Positions 1 through 6,713 of a DNA stretch of 9,583 nucleotides are shown piece after piece. The DNA comes from Propionibacteriales bacterium (GTDB taxonomy: Bacteria > Actinomycetota > Actinomycetes > Propionibacteriales > Propionibacteriaceae), in the NCBI GenBank assembly GCA_030453285.1, contig JAKDKP010000041.1:1-9583 (forward strand), in the 5' to 3' direction. Position 1 is the first letter of the stretch; the number at the start of each line of letters is the position of its first letter. Under the pieces are notes generated by a model, which was given only the letters and a program-made list of their open reading frames with translations, made no database searches and had not been told where the DNA came from. Made by a program: the position numbers and the translations under genes.

Positions 1-702
1 CAGGATCGAGTAGTACAGGGCGCTCAGCAGGAAGATCGGATTGGTCAGATCGGGAGAGCCCAGCGCTTCGTTGTACGCACCTTGGTTCGGTAGCCATCCG
101 TTGCGATAGCTGAGGTACCACACCAGCAGCAGGCCGAGCCAGAAGGCGGGAATCGAGGAGAAGAACATCGACAGTGGGGTGAGCACGGTGTCCAGCAGAC
201 CGCCGGGTTTCCATCCGAGGCGGGCGCCCAGCAGGGTGCCGATCACCCAGCCGAGGACCGTGGAGACCAGCGCCAGGTAGAGCGTCCACGGCAGTCCGGT
301 CGCGATCTGATCGGCGACCGGGACCGGGAAGTACTGCACCGACAGACCGAAGTCGCCGTTCAACACCTGCCAGCAGTATCGGACGAAGGCGATCAACAGG
401 TTCTCGTCCGGGTTGCCGTAGCGCTCGTAGATCTGTGCACGGGCGTACGGGCTCGGATATTGGCCGGTCTTGGCGATGATCGACTGAATCATCTGCTCGG
501 CAGGGTTCCCGGGGATCAGTCTTGGCAGGATGAAGCTGGCCAGGACGGAAATGAAGGCGATCACGACATAGGTGAGGAATCTCTTGGCGAGATAGCGCAG
601 TCCCGACAGGTCGCGACGGCGGGGATGCTGCGTCTGGCTCGAATGTTCGGCGACGACCTGTGACACCACAGGAGTGGACGGATCGACCCCAGGGGCCGTC
701 AC
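1..702 (-). CDS. OppB/DppB-type ABC transporter permease (5' part, C-terminus off window)
   Basis: Inner-membrane permease of an oligopeptide/dipeptide/oligosaccharide (Opp-Dpp family) ABC importer. The visible 234 codons hold the N-terminal half: a hydrophilic cytoplasmic stretch (about residues 1-40), a first membrane segment (about 41-60) followed by the family hallmark LPRLIPGNPAEQ, a long external loop, then GDFGLS (117-121) before PVPVADQI, and further membrane segments (about 139-160 and 173-197). The reading frame is open to base 1, so the C-terminal half with the EAA coupling loop is missing. I chose GTG at 702 because GGGGTGA lies 6 nt upstream; GTG at 708 is also in frame but would abut that site, and a stop follows at 711-709. 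It is divergent from a LacI-type regulator and a cytoplasmic glycoside hydrolase, so a sugar substrate is more likely than a peptide; that is inference. The partner permease, ATPases and binding protein would lie to the left. Confidence 0.9.
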   Translation of the reverse strand, partial: MTAPGVDPSTPVVSQVVAEHSSQTQHPRRRDLSGLRYLAKRFLTYVVIAFISVLASFILPRLIPGNPAEQMIQSIIAKTGQYPSPYARAQIYERYGNPDENLLIAFVRYCWQVLNGDFGLSVQYFPVPVADQIATGLPWTLYLALVSTVLGWVIGTLLGARLGWKPGGLLDTVLTPLSMFFSSIPAFWLGLLLVWYLSYRNGWLPNQGAYNEALGSPDLTNPIFLLSALYYSIL

Positions 703-766
703 GGCCACTCACCCCGTGGGCAGGAGTCGATCATGATCACTCTCCTCACTGAGAAATGCTGGCGTC

Positions 767-794
767 TTGCGAAGGTCGACTAAACCGATATAGT
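767..794 (+). promoter_or_regulatory. Candidate promoter of the lacI-glycoside hydrolase operon
   Basis: TTGCGA (767-772) and TATAGT (789-794) are separated by 16 bp and match the sigma-70 consensus at four and five of six positions. Transcription would start near 801, giving a 5' untranslated region of about 95 nt before the lacI start. This promoter interleaves with the opposite-strand promoter at 797-825, so one bound regulator could control both directions. Confidence 0.45.
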
Positions 795-796
795 GC

Positions 797-825
797 AGAA
801 AACATGATCACCGGCTGACTGTCAA
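797..825 (-). promoter_or_regulatory. Candidate promoter of the Opp-type permease operon
   Basis: On the minus strand a perfect -35 box TTGACA (825-820) is followed after 17 bp by TTTTCT (802-797), a weak -10. Transcription would start near 790, leaving about 88 nt before the GTG at 702. The 17-bp spacer contains one copy of the CATGATCA octamer, which would allow repression by a protein bound there. The -35 is convincing and the -10 is not. Confidence 0.4.
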
Positions 826-843
826 GCAACCGTCGGGCATGAT

Positions 844-851
844 CAACGTTG
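844..851. promoter_or_regulatory. Possible LacI-family half-conserved operator (CAACGTTG)
   Basis: CAACGTTG is an 8-bp perfect palindrome with the central CG pair typical of LacI/GalR-family operators. It lies in the lacI leader, downstream of the proposed start site near 801 and 45 bp before the lacI start codon, a position suited to autoregulation. The flanks are not symmetric, so it is shorter than most known operators of this family and is only a candidate. Confidence 0.2.
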
Positions 852-895
852 TCGGCCACGCAGCTGTGGATGCTCTGCACAGGGAAGGACCCACC

Positions 896-2011
896 ATGGT
901 GCGAGGGGTGAGATCACCGGGATCGGCAGAGCGCAGACCCCCCACGATCACCGACGTCGCTGCCCGTGCCGGAGTGTCCAAGGGTGCGGTCTCGTTCGCC
1001 CTCAACGGCTCGGCCGGGGTCAGCGAGGAGACCCGGGCCAAGATCGTTGCGGCCGCCGAAGAAATCGGGTTCCGGCCGAATCGAGCCGCTCGTTCCCTGA
1101 GCCGGGCCCGTACCGAGGTGATCGGCCTGGTGCTCAACAGACCGATGCGCACCCTGGGCGTGGAACCCTTCTTCGGTCAGCTCTCGGCCGGCATCTCCAC
1201 CGAGTTGGCCGCCAACGGACACAGCCTGCAGACCTTCACCGTGCACAGCGTTGCCGACGAACTCGAGGTCTATCGACGATGGTGGCACGAGCAGCGCGTC
1301 GACGCACTGGTGATCATGGACCCGGTGCCGCGTGATCGCAGGATCAGCCTCGTCCGCGAGGTCGGGATGCCCGCGGTGGTGATCGGAGCGCCTTCGGTGG
1401 CCGGGCGGTTGAGTCACGTGTGGGCCGACGACGCCCACGGCATGCAGCAGTGCCTTGAGCACCTGGTGTCCCTGGGCCACCGCCGGATCGGGCACGTGGG
1501 TGGCACGCCCTCGTACGCCCACACCCGACGCCGTACGGCCGTGCTGACCGATGCCCTGGACGCTGGCCGGTTCGCCTCGCTCGCCACCGTGACCACCGAC
1601 TTCTCCGACACCGCCGCAGCCGAGGCGACGCGGGAGCTGCTCGACCTCCCGGTCGGGGACCGGGTGACCGGGATCATCTACGACTCCGACGTGATGGCCC
1701 TGGCCGGGATGCGGGCACTGCAGGAGGCCGGGGTCTCGGCGCCCGAACAGGTGTCGGTGCTCTCCTTCGACGACTCCCTGCTGACCCGGCTCACCCATCC
1801 ACCGTTGACGGCGCTGTCTCGCGACACCTTCGACTTCGGAGTTCTGGTCGGTCGTGCGGTGATTGCCACGTTGGCAGATCCCGAACACGTCGTCAGCGTC
1901 GAGGCGGCCCAACCAACCCTCGTGGTGCGGGACTCCACCGGACCAGCACCCCGCCGCGGCGTCGCCAGACGCTCGGCCCACCGTCGATCCGGAGCTCAGG
2001 AGACCCCATGA
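896..2011 (+). CDS. LacI/GalR-family transcriptional regulator
   Basis: Sugar-responsive DNA-binding repressor, 371 residues. The helix-turn-helix is at about residues 17-38 (TITDVAARAGVSKGAVSFAL), the hinge helix with the minor-groove leucine at about 62-70 (NRAARSLSR), and a periplasmic-binding-protein-like effector domain from about 74 to 345, ending in the typical SFDD...HPPLTAL segment. I chose ATG 896 because AGGGAAGGA (881-889) precedes it by 6 nt; an in-frame ATG at 839 would add 19 residues ahead of the DNA-binding domain and has no ribosome-binding site. Compared with the usual 330-345 residues it has about 14 residues before the helix-turn-helix and a basic, Arg-rich tail of about 25 residues. 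Its stop overlaps the next start by 4 bp (ATGA), so it is cotranscribed with the hydrolase. The effector is unknown; a di- or oligosaccharide is the natural guess. Confidence 0.93.
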   Translation: MVRGVRSPGSAERRPPTITDVAARAGVSKGAVSFALNGSAGVSEETRAKIVAAAEEIGFRPNRAARSLSRARTEVIGLVLNRPMRTLGVEPFFGQLSAGISTELAANGHSLQTFTVHSVADELEVYRRWWHEQRVDALVIMDPVPRDRRISLVREVGMPAVVIGAPSVAGRLSHVWADDAHGMQQCLEHLVSLGHRRIGHVGGTPSYAHTRRRTAVLTDALDAGRFASLATVTTDFSDTAAAEATRELLDLPVGDRVTGIIYDSDVMALAGMRALQEAGVSAPEQVSVLSFDDSLLTRLTHPPLTALSRDTFDFGVLVGRAVIATLADPEHVVSVEAAQPTLVVRDSTGPAPRRGVARRSAHRRSGAQETP

Positions 2012-3246
2012 CCGCTGACCCGCCCCGCTTCGGTGTCAACTACACCCCTCGTACGGGATGGTTCCACTCCTGGCAGGACCTCGACCTCGCCGAGGTGCAC
2101 CGCGACTTCACCGCCCTGGCCGGCTTGGGCCTCGACCATGTCCGGATCTTCGGATTGTGGCCGCTGCTCCAACCCTCGCGGAGCCTGATCCGCCGCTCCG
2201 CTCTCGACGACGTGGCGTCGGTGGTCCAGGTGGCGGCCGATTGCGGACTCCAGGTGGCGGTGGACGTGTTGCAGGGGCACATGTCCAGCTTCGACTTCGT
2301 ACCGGCCTGGCTGACCAGTTGGCATCGACGCAACCTGTTCACCGATCCGCTGGCGGTGGCCGCCGAACGCGAACTGGCCGCGGCGATCGGTGCGGCGGTC
2401 GCCGAGGTGGGCAACGTCTTCGCGATCACCGCAGGCAACGAGACCAACCAGTTCGCGATGCCGTACCACCCCGATCCACAGAACTGCAGCCCGGCCGAGA
2501 TGGGGGACTGGCTGGACGGCATGGTGGCTGCACCCCGACCGGCGCTGCCCGAGGCGTGGTCGCTGCACAGCTTCGATTCCGCGGCGTGGTTCGACGATCG
2601 GTGCCCGGTCATCCCCGCGCATGCGACCACGATCGGTGAGGCAACCACCGTGCACTGCTGGGTGTTCACCGGGATGACCGGGGTCTGCGAGCCGGGGGAT
2701 CCGTTGCTGGCGACGTTGGCCGACTACCAGGTGCAGCTCGCGATCGGCGCGGCCGCCGATGCGGATCGTCCGGTCTGGTTGCAGGAGATCGGCGCTCCGC
2801 AACCCTGGGTGCCTGCCGATGGTGCGGCCAGGTTCGTCGCCGACTCGCTGCAGCCGCTGCTGACCAGCCCGCAGGTGTTCGGGGTGACCTGGTGGTGCTC
2901 CCATGACGTCAGCCGACAACTGGTCGACTTTCCTGAGCTGGAGCACTCCTTGGGGTTGATCGACGAGCGAGGCGAGATCAAGCCGGCCGGGCGGGCGATC
3001 GCCGAATTGATCGCTTCGGCGCAGGACATCGTACGAACTCCGCGCGGTACGGCGGTGGTCTTCCCCGCATCCGACACCTCCACCGGCGCCGGACGGGCCG
3101 TCACTGCCCCCGGTGGTCCGGTGTGGCGGGCCTGGCAGGAACTGCGAGCCGCCGGTACATCGGCGGCCCTGGTGTCGTCGGACCTGGCCGATGATCAGCA
3201 CGAGCTCGCCGCGCGCGGCATCACCGACGTGATCCGGCCACGTTGA
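2008..3246 (+). CDS. Cytoplasmic glycoside hydrolase, GH5-like (clan A TIM barrel)
   Basis: Predicted retaining glycosidase of 412 residues. The N-terminus (FGVNYTPRTGWFHSW) and the LGLDHVRIFGLWPLLQP segment fit the first strands of a TIM barrel. GNETN with Glu145 fits the acid/base after strand 4, and VWLQEIG with Glu260 fits the nucleophile after strand 7. TWWCSHD (294-300) and SLGLIDERGEIKPAG (314-328) fit the last barrel strand and the closing segment seen in GH5/GH42-type enzymes. Residues from about 345 to 412 look like a small extra C-terminal domain. There is no signal peptide or membrane segment, so it acts inside the cell on imported sugar. AGGAG (1998-2002) precedes the ATG by 5 nt and the start overlaps the lacI stop. 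Beta-mannoside, cellobioside or beta-galactoside activity is possible; I cannot assign substrate or exact family from sequence alone. Confidence 0.82.
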   Translation: MTADPPRFGVNYTPRTGWFHSWQDLDLAEVHRDFTALAGLGLDHVRIFGLWPLLQPSRSLIRRSALDDVASVVQVAADCGLQVAVDVLQGHMSSFDFVPAWLTSWHRRNLFTDPLAVAAERELAAAIGAAVAEVGNVFAITAGNETNQFAMPYHPDPQNCSPAEMGDWLDGMVAAPRPALPEAWSLHSFDSAAWFDDRCPVIPAHATTIGEATTVHCWVFTGMTGVCEPGDPLLATLADYQVQLAIGAAADADRPVWLQEIGAPQPWVPADGAARFVADSLQPLLTSPQVFGVTWWCSHDVSRQLVDFPELEHSLGLIDERGEIKPAGRAIAELIASAQDIVRTPRGTAVVFPASDTSTGAGRAVTAPGGPVWRAWQELRAAGTSAALVSSDLADDQHELAARGITDVIRPR

Positions 3247-3252
3247 TCACGA

Positions 3253-3303
3253 GACGTCGGAACCGACTGCTCCGGACCCATCAGGCCGGGCGGTTCCGAC
3301 GTC
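3253..3303. terminator. Bidirectional intrinsic-type terminator hairpin between convergent operons
   Basis: GACGTCGGAACCG (3253-3265) and its exact complement CGGTTCCGACGTC (3291-3303) form a 13-bp perfect stem around a 25-nt loop that holds a further short GG/CC-rich pairing. It starts 6 bp after the hydrolase stop and lies 30 bp past the gluD stop on the other strand, so it can end both transcripts. No T-tract follows on either side, common in high-GC actinobacteria. A second small inverted repeat, GGTCTG/CAGACC at 3315-3320 and 3335-3340, overlaps the gluD stop codon. Confidence 0.7.
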
Positions 3304-3333
3304 CAGGCAGGCTCGGTCTGGCCGGCAGGCCAT

Positions 3334-4200
3334 TCAGACCGTTGGCAGGCCCGGCGCGGTCGGCGGTGCCGTTGCCGGTCTCGGTCGGGCGCCGCGAGCG
3401 CGGAGTCGGCGCTCCAGCCACTGGGCGAACGACGTGAGGGCGTAGTTGACCACGATGAAGATCAGGGCGACCACGATGAACGTGGCGATCAGGTTGCCCT
3501 TCCATGTCGAGAGTTCCGTTGCCTGCTTGAGAACATCGGAGTAGACGATCAAGGAGCCGAGCGCGGTGTCCTTCAGGATGACCACCAACTGGCTGACCAG
3601 AGAAGGCAGCATCGCAGTGATCGCCTGCGGCAGTTGGATCGAGGTGAGCACCTGGCTGGGGGTGAGCCCGACCGCCAGTCCTGCCTCGGACTGACCCTTG
3701 GGCAGCGAGTGGACCCCGGAACGGATCAGTTCGGCGATCACCGATCCGTTGTAGAAGGTGAGCCCGACCACCACGCCGGCGAAGGACTGCCAGGCGGAGG
3801 GAACGCGCAGCACGAAGATGAAGAAGTACCACGAGAACACCATCATCAGCAGCACCGGCACGGCGCGGAAGAACTCGACGAAGAGGCCGCACACGATGCG
3901 GATGATCTTGATCCCCGACAGCCGGCCGCACCCCAGCAGCACACCGAGGATGATGGCGGTGACCACCGAGGTGGCCGCGGCGGCCAGGGTGGCGCCGAGT
4001 CCGGGCAACAGATACCCGGTCCACGCCATCGGGTCGGCGAAGGGCAGCAGCTTGGCCGGGGTCAGCTCGTCGCGCAGCCCCCACAGCACACCCGCCACGG
4101 CGGCGATCAACAGCACCCATCCGATGATCGTGATGATCAGATGCACCTTCTGTGCCCTGGGCCCGGGGGCGTCGAAGAGGACCGAGGCCTGCTGATTCAT
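3334..4200 (-). CDS. gluD: Glutamate-type polar amino acid ABC transporter permease GluD
   Basis: Second inner-membrane permease (288 residues) of a polar amino-acid importer of the His/Glu/Gln/Arg family. After a short cytoplasmic N-terminus, membrane segments are visible at about residues 20-40, 64-92, 105-130, 138-152, 195-220 and 237-258. The coupling loop that docks the ATPase is at about 171-192 (SEAGLAVGLTPSQVL...PQA). EFFRAVPVLL (109-118) is the typical segment before it. A Pro/Ala/Arg-rich tail of about 25 residues follows the last helix. The start overlaps the gluC stop by 4 bp (ATGA) and has no strong ribosome-binding site of its own, so translational coupling is likely. GluC and GluD probably form the heterodimeric channel. 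Substrate (glutamate, glutamine or aspartate) is inferred from family and operon order only. Confidence 0.9.
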   Translation of the reverse strand: MNQQASVLFDAPGPRAQKVHLIITIIGWVLLIAAVAGVLWGLRDELTPAKLLPFADPMAWTGYLLPGLGATLAAAATSVVTAIILGVLLGCGRLSGIKIIRIVCGLFVEFFRAVPVLLMMVFSWYFFIFVLRVPSAWQSFAGVVVGLTFYNGSVIAELIRSGVHSLPKGQSEAGLAVGLTPSQVLTSIQLPQAITAMLPSLVSQLVVILKDTALGSLIVYSDVLKQATELSTWKGNLIATFIVVALIFIVVNYALTSFAQWLERRLRARGARPRPATAPPTAPGLPTV

Positions 4201-4880
4201 CGCTGGACCGCCACCTTTCGCGACATCGAGGTGAAGAAGATTCCGGTGGGCAGGGTGAGGATGATGAAACCGAGAGCGATCAGGGCGAACGTCACGTACA
4301 GCAACTGTGGATAGAACTCGATCATGCCCTTCATCGTGTACGCGGCCTCGTACAACCCGATCGTTGCGGCGACAGTGGTGTTCTTGATCAAGGCGATCAG
4401 CACGTTCCCCAAGGGGGCCACCGCACCGCGGAAGGCCTGCGGCAGCACCACATGGCGCAGCGAGTCGAAGAATCCCAGTCCGATCGCCCGAGCCGCTTCA
4501 GCCTGGCCCTGGGGCACGGTGTTGACGCCGCTCCGGATGGCCTCGGCGACGAAGGAGGCGTGATAGACCGCAACGGCGATGATGGCCCAGCGCAGGCTCA
4601 GCACCTGCGTGGGATCCGACGGCAGACCGAGCTGGATGCCCGAGGAGATCCGCAGGCCGAACCAGCAGAAGAAGAGCAGCAGGGTGAGGGGGGTGTTGCG
4701 GATGATGTTGACGTAGCCCGCTCCGAACAGTTGCAGGGAGCGGACGGGCGACACGCGCATGATGGCCACCACGGTGCCGATCACCAGTGCGCCGAGGGCG
4801 CCGAGCACCGACAGTTGGATGGTGACCCAGAAGGCATGCAGCAGGTCGAACTGCGCCATCATCTGGCCGAACTTGCCCAT
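4197..4880 (-). CDS. gluC: Glutamate-type polar amino acid ABC transporter permease GluC
   Basis: First permease of the operon, 227 residues, a normal size for the family. Membrane segments are seen at about 15-41, 54-74, 97-112, 152-175 and 193-216. RNTPLTLLLFF (61-71) and the coupling loop at about 128-149 (EAARAIGLGFFDSLR...LPQA) are diagnostic of the His/Glm-type permease subfamily. ATG 4880 is preceded by AGGGAG at an 8-nt spacing. Unlike the tight gluC-gluD junction, 100 bp separate it from gluB, and that gap contains a strong hairpin. It pairs with GluD in the membrane and receives substrate from the GluB lipoprotein and energy from GluA. Confidence 0.91.
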   Translation of the reverse strand: MGKFGQMMAQFDLLHAFWVTIQLSVLGALGALVIGTVVAIMRVSPVRSLQLFGAGYVNIIRNTPLTLLLFFCWFGLRISSGIQLGLPSDPTQVLSLRWAIIAVAVYHASFVAEAIRSGVNTVPQGQAEAARAIGLGFFDSLRHVVLPQAFRGAVAPLGNVLIALIKNTTVAATIGLYEAAYTMKGMIEFYPQLLYVTFALIALGFIILTLPTGIFFTSMSRKVAVQR

Positions 4881-4937
4881 GGACTCACTCCCTGGCGTGC
4901 GCGTTGACCGGCGGGACGAACCAGCGCCGGTGGCCGG

Positions 4938-4967
4938 TGGTGTGGGGCGATCCGCCGCCCCACACCA
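4938..4967 (-). terminator. gluB-gluC intergenic stem-loop (attenuator or mRNA stabiliser)
   Basis: The arms TGGTGTGGGGCG (4938-4949) and CGCCCCACACCA (4956-4967) are exactly complementary over 12 bp, with a 6-nt loop. The stem lies 13 bp after the gluB stop and 57 bp before the gluC start, inside the operon. In other binding-protein operons such structures partly stop transcription or protect the upstream mRNA end, so that more binding protein than permease is made. No T-tract follows, so partial termination or 3'-end protection are both possible. Confidence 0.65.
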
Positions 4968-4968
4968 T

Positions 4969-4983
4969 GATCAGATCAGATCA
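4969..4983. repeat. Three tandem GATCA units at the gluB 3' end
   Basis: GATCA is repeated three times without interruption across the gluB stop codon, which uses the last unit (TCA, read as TGA on the minus strand). It abuts the intergenic hairpin. It may simply be a small slippage product; no function is evident. Confidence 0.5.
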
Positions 4984-5829
4984 GGAACCGGCGTCCGGCT
5001 TGGGCGGGTTGGTGGCGGTGGCGACCTTGAAGCCCGACGGGCCGACGGTCTTGTCGATCGCCTTCTGCCAGTCGCCGCTGTCGATCATCTTGGTGATGGC
5101 GCTGTTGACCTTGCCGCACAGCTCGGTGTCGCCCTTCTTGAGGCCGACGCCGTACCGCTCCTCGGTGAACGGGGCCCCGACCACCTTCAACTTGCCGGCG
5201 TACTGCGGCTGCGCGGCGAACCCGGCCAGGATCACGTTGTCGGTGGTGACCGCGTCCACCGAACCGGCCGACAGCTCCTGGACGCACTTGGAATAGGTGT
5301 CGTACTCCTGCAGGTCCACCTGCTGGGCGAACTTCTCCTTGATGTTCTGCGCAGGGGTGGAGCCGGCGACGGAGCAGAGCTTCTTGCCGTTCAGGGATTC
5401 CGGTCCGGTGATGTCGGTGTTGTCGGCGGCGACCAGGAGATCCTGGCCGGCGATGAAGTACGGCCCGCCGAACGACACCTTCTGCTTGCGCGCGTCGTTG
5501 ATCGAATAGGTGGCGAAGATCAACTTCACCTGACCGGACTCGATCAAGGTCTCGCGCTGGGCCGAGACCGACTCCTTGAACACGACCTTGTCGCCCTCGT
5601 AACCGAGTTCCTTGGCCACGTACTTGGCCACCTCGACGTCGAAGCCGGTGTATTCGCTGCCCTCGCGCAGACCGAGGCCCGGCTGATCGAATTTGATACC
5701 GATGGTGATGGAGTCACCATCTCCGCCGGCTGTGCCGCCGTCGGCCGCCTCGTCGCTGACGCACGCCGACAGCGAGGCGGTCAGCACCATCGCCGCGCCG
5801 GCGGCGACCAGTGAACGCATGATCTTCAT
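4981..5829 (-). CDS. gluB: Glutamate-type substrate-binding lipoprotein GluB
   Basis: Extracytoplasmic solute-binding protein (282 residues, bacterial family 3) that captures the amino acid and hands it to GluC/GluD. The N-terminus is a lipoprotein signal peptide: MKIMRS, a hydrophobic core, then the lipobox LSAC with Cys23 as the lipidated residue, followed by an acidic/Gly-rich linker to about residue 38. The body shows ITIGIKFDQPGLG, YTGFDVEVAKYVAKELGY, a QRETLIESGQVKLIFATYS segment and SVDAVTTDNVILAG, all typical of the family; ligand binding by the conserved Asp/Arg set is inferred. I chose ATG 5829 because GGAGGAA lies just upstream and the signal peptide starts there; an in-frame ATG at 5871 would add 14 residues and overlap gluA. 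Only 38 bp separate it from gluA, so they are cotranscribed. Confidence 0.93.
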   Translation of the reverse strand: MKIMRSLVAAGAAMVLTASLSACVSDEAADGGTAGGDGDSITIGIKFDQPGLGLREGSEYTGFDVEVAKYVAKELGYEGDKVVFKESVSAQRETLIESGQVKLIFATYSINDARKQKVSFGGPYFIAGQDLLVAADNTDITGPESLNGKKLCSVAGSTPAQNIKEKFAQQVDLQEYDTYSKCVQELSAGSVDAVTTDNVILAGFAAQPQYAGKLKVVGAPFTEERYGVGLKKGDTELCGKVNSAITKMIDSGDWQKAIDKTVGPSGFKVATATNPPKPDAGS

Positions 5830-5867
5830 GATTCCTCCAGGGATATTCGGGTGTGTCGTACGGGGTG

Positions 5868-6701
5868 TCAATGGCTGAGAATCTTGCCCAGGAAGTCCTG
5901 GGCGCGGGTGGACTGCGGATTGGTGAAGAAGGCGTCGGGTTCGTCCTCCTCGACGATCTGCCCGTCGGACATGAAGACCACCCGGTCGGCCGCCTTGCGG
6001 GCGAATCCCATCTCGTGGGTGACCACGATCATCGTCATGCCCTGCTTGGCCAGGCCGACCATCACGTCGAGCACCTCCTGCACCATCTCCGGGTCCAGTG
6101 CAGAAGTGGGTTCGTCGAACAGCATCACCTTCGGATCCATCGCCAGCGCGCGCGCAATGGCCACGCGTTGCTGCTGCCCCCCGGACAACTGTGCGGGATA
6201 CTTGTCGGCCTGGTTCGCCACCCCGACCCGCTCCAGCAGGTCCATCGCGTGTTGGCGGGCCTCGGCGTTCGACTTGCCTCGGACCTTGATCGGGCCGAGG
6301 GTGACGTTCTCGACGATCGTCTTGTGCGCGAAGAGGTTGAACGATTGGAACACCATGCCGACGTCGGCGCGCAACCGGGCCAAGGCCCTGCCCTCCTCCG
6401 GCAAGGGCACACCATCGATGGAGATCCGGCCGTTGTCAATCGTCTCCAACCGGTTGATGGTGCGGCAGAGCGTCGACTTGCCCGAACCGGAGGGGCCGAG
6501 CACCACCACGACCTCGCCCTTGCTGACGCTGAGGTTGATGTCCTGCAGCACGTGCAGGTCGCCGAAGTGCTTGTTGACACCGACGATGTCGACCAAGGGG
6601 GCTGCGCTCGTGTCGACATGGCTCGGGATCGGCGTCGCGTCCGCCTCGGCGTCGGTGCGTCCGGGCTCAGCGACAGAGGGGTCGGAGACGGAATCGGTCA
6701 T
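5868..6701 (-). CDS. gluA: Glutamate-type ABC transporter ATP-binding protein GluA
   Basis: ATPase subunit of the amino-acid importer, 277 residues. All motifs are intact: Walker [10 protein letters not shown] (69-77), Q-loop Gln119 in VFQSFNLF, signature LSGGQQQR (172-179), Walker B VMLFDEP (192-198) and switch His229 in [13 protein letters not shown] and the GPIKVRG region are characteristic of the polar amino-acid subfamily (GlnQ/HisP/GluA). The usual length is about 242-255; here about 35 extra residues rich in Asp, Ser, Thr and Pro precede the first core strand. I chose ATG 6701 since a TANNNT box ends 6 nt upstream, suggesting a leaderless message; the frame stays open to an ATG at 6863, which would add 54 residues of atypical sequence. 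It is the first gene of gluABCD, with gluB following at 38 bp. Confidence 0.92.
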   Translation of the reverse strand: MTDSVSDPSVAEPGRTDAEADATPIPSHVDTSAAPLVDIVGVNKHFGDLHVLQDINLSVSKGEVVVVLGPSGSGKSTLCRTINRLETIDNGRISIDGVPLPEEGRALARLRADVGMVFQSFNLFAHKTIVENVTLGPIKVRGKSNAEARQHAMDLLERVGVANQADKYPAQLSGGQQQRVAIARALAMDPKVMLFDEPTSALDPEMVQEVLDVMVGLAKQGMTMIVVTHEMGFARKAADRVVFMSDGQIVEEDEPDAFFTNPQSTRAQDFLGKILSH

Positions 6702-6707
6702 TGGTTG

Positions 6708-6713
6708 ACCATA
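6708..6713 (-). promoter_or_regulatory. Candidate -10 box of the gluABCD promoter (leaderless start)
   Basis: TATGGT on the minus strand ends 6 nt before the gluA ATG at 6701. With the usual 6-7 nt between -10 and +1, transcription would begin at or next to the A of the start codon. No Shine-Dalgarno is present to support a leadered message, and no good -35 is visible 16-18 bp upstream. The same bases contain an ATG (6712) opening a four-codon frame, MVNQ, that ends in an ATGA overlap with gluA, an alternative reading if the true promoter is further upstream. Confidence 0.4.

Larger units (their letters stand above)
732..845. repeat. Three copies of CATGATCA in the divergent promoter spacer
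   Basis: The octamer CATGATCA occurs at 732-739, 803-810 and 838-845, all in the same orientation. The first two are followed by C (CATGATCAC) and the third by A. The first copy is part of a perfect 10-bp palindrome GATCATGATC (729-738). The second lies in the spacer of the minus-strand promoter and just past the plus-strand -10, where a repressor would block both. Such clustering in a 193-bp spacer suggests an operator for the adjacent LacI protein or another regulator. The core TGATCA is a short palindrome that also occurs elsewhere in the window, so chance is not excluded. Confidence 0.35.

Noticed and set aside
839..895. Upstream ATG for lacI adding 19 residues
   Set aside because: No ribosome-binding site precedes it and the added residues lie outside the domain, whereas ATG 896 has AGGGAAGGA at proper spacing.
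914..1981. Long minus-strand open frame opposite lacI
   Set aside because: It mirrors the lacI codons in a GC-rich gene, its translation is Gly/His/Arg-rich without a domain, and lacI is clearly coding.
1996..3201. Long minus-strand open frame opposite the glycoside hydrolase
   Set aside because: It is a shadow of the plus-strand gene; the translation is low-complexity Arg/Gly/His and has no motif or ribosome-binding site.
3243..3437. Small plus-strand open frame after the hydrolase
   Set aside because: It spans the terminator hairpin and the gluD 3' end, and is Arg-rich with no family resemblance.
3634..4907. Plus-strand open frames opposite gluD and gluC
   Set aside because: They are antisense to permeases with clear membrane segments and coupling loops; the translations are His/Gln/Gly-rich artefacts.
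5830..5871. Upstream ATG for gluB adding 14 residues
   Set aside because: It would overlap gluA and place a polar stretch before the lipoprotein signal peptide; GGAGGAA marks the start at 5829.
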